A stretch of 13,557 bases of DNA from NCBI GenBank assembly GCA_900642245.1, contig CAAAJI010001125.1:1-13557 (forward strand), given 5' to 3'. How positions within the stretch are numbered: the first letter of the stretch is position 1; the number at the start of each line of letters is the position of its first letter. This document shows, one piece after another, positions 13,393 to 13,557 of this stretch. The position numbers and the translations under genes were made by a program. This DNA comes from Fragilaria radians (Eukaryota; Bacillariophyta; Fragilariophyceae; Fragilariales; Fragilariaceae). The notes beneath the pieces were generated by a model. It was given only the letters and a program-made list of their open reading frames with translations, ran no database searches and was not told where the DNA came from.

Positions 13393-13557
13393 CAGTCAGT
13401 TCCCAGAGCGGCGAGATTGTTGGCCGCCCGCTCGAACCAGATGGTCCGCGCCTCGATCGCCTGGGCGAAGGCGGCGATGGCGCGCTTGCGATCACCACGG
13501 CGTCCGGCAATGACCCCCGTATCATTGAGCCGCGCCGCCCAGTCCGCCGCGCTTTCG
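13392..13557 (-). CDS. tetratricopeptide-repeat protein, 3' end only
   Basis: The last 54 residues of a protein that starts beyond the right edge. From 13556 the frame reads ESAADWAARLNDTGVIAGRR, then GDRKRAIAAFAQAIEARTIW and FERAANNLAALGTD, ending in TGA at 13394-13392. The LNDTGVIAGRRGDRKRAIAAFAQAIE stretch has the A-and-B helix pattern of a TPR unit, followed by a second helix with NNLAAL. Tad loci often include a TPR lipoprotein (TadD); the link to the adjacent prepilin peptidase fits this, but the N-terminus is not visible. It overlaps the cpaA start by one base, so the two are translationally coupled. Confidence 0.75.
   Translation of the reverse strand, partial: ESAADWAARLNDTGVIAGRRGDRKRAIAAFAQAIEARTIWFERAANNLAALGTD

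Noticed and set aside
12863..13525. A 220-codon open frame on the - strand across the prepilin peptidase
   Set aside because: Shadow of cpaA: the GxGD motifs and membrane helices are in the other frame.
11952..13557. A CBASS defence locus around the TRIP13-like ATPase
   Set aside because: No nucleotidyltransferase, HORMA protein or effector is present; the neighbours are a prepilin peptidase, a TPR protein and an M15 peptidase.

Overview
The window reads as a high-GC alphaproteobacterial chromosome, most likely a sphingomonad (Sphingomonadales). This rests on protein style, the TonB-receptor type, the CpaA/TadV-type prepilin peptidase and the GC-rich codon choice. It is an inference, because no rRNA or other marker gene is present.

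Layout. (1) 1-1274, + strand: the end of a phage-shock operon, pspA (cut by the window edge and frameshifted at a C run near base 75-78), pspC and a small PspB-like membrane protein, closed by a hairpin terminator at 1324-1355. (2) 1409-4490: a zinc-type pair, a cation diffusion facilitator exporter (+) and a convergent ZnuD-like TonB-dependent receptor (-). A 15-bp duplication lies where their ends meet. (3) 4631-5833, +: a threonine synthase-like PLP enzyme, divergent from the receptor. (4) 5834-11040: an accessory island of phage type. It opens with 627 bp of non-coding DNA holding an AACAGG/CCTGTT repeat array with nested hairpins and a 20-bp near-perfect operator-like dyad. Six genes follow on the + strand: YqaJ-type exonuclease, ERF single-strand annealing protein, small HNH-type zinc protein, ParB-domain/DNA methyltransferase fusion, and two tandem DUF5681 proteins. 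A consensus sigma70 promoter sits immediately before the methyltransferase, placing its predicted +1 on the start codon. (5) 11065-13557: host-type genes again, a small membrane protein (+), then on the - strand a TPR protein (partial), a CpaA-type prepilin peptidase, a TRIP13/Pch2-like AAA+ ATPase and an M15-family peptidase.

How the genes work together. The exporter and receptor probably handle zinc efflux and uptake. In the island, exonuclease plus annealase form a Red/Sak-like recombination module and the methyltransferase would mark DNA. DUF5681 proteins often lie near phage terminase genes, but no integrase, repressor, terminase or structural gene is visible. The segment is therefore either a decayed prophage early region or a retained recombination/modification cassette. 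The TRIP13-like ATPase has no visible HORMA or CD-NTase partner in the window. No tRNA, rRNA or CRISPR array was seen.
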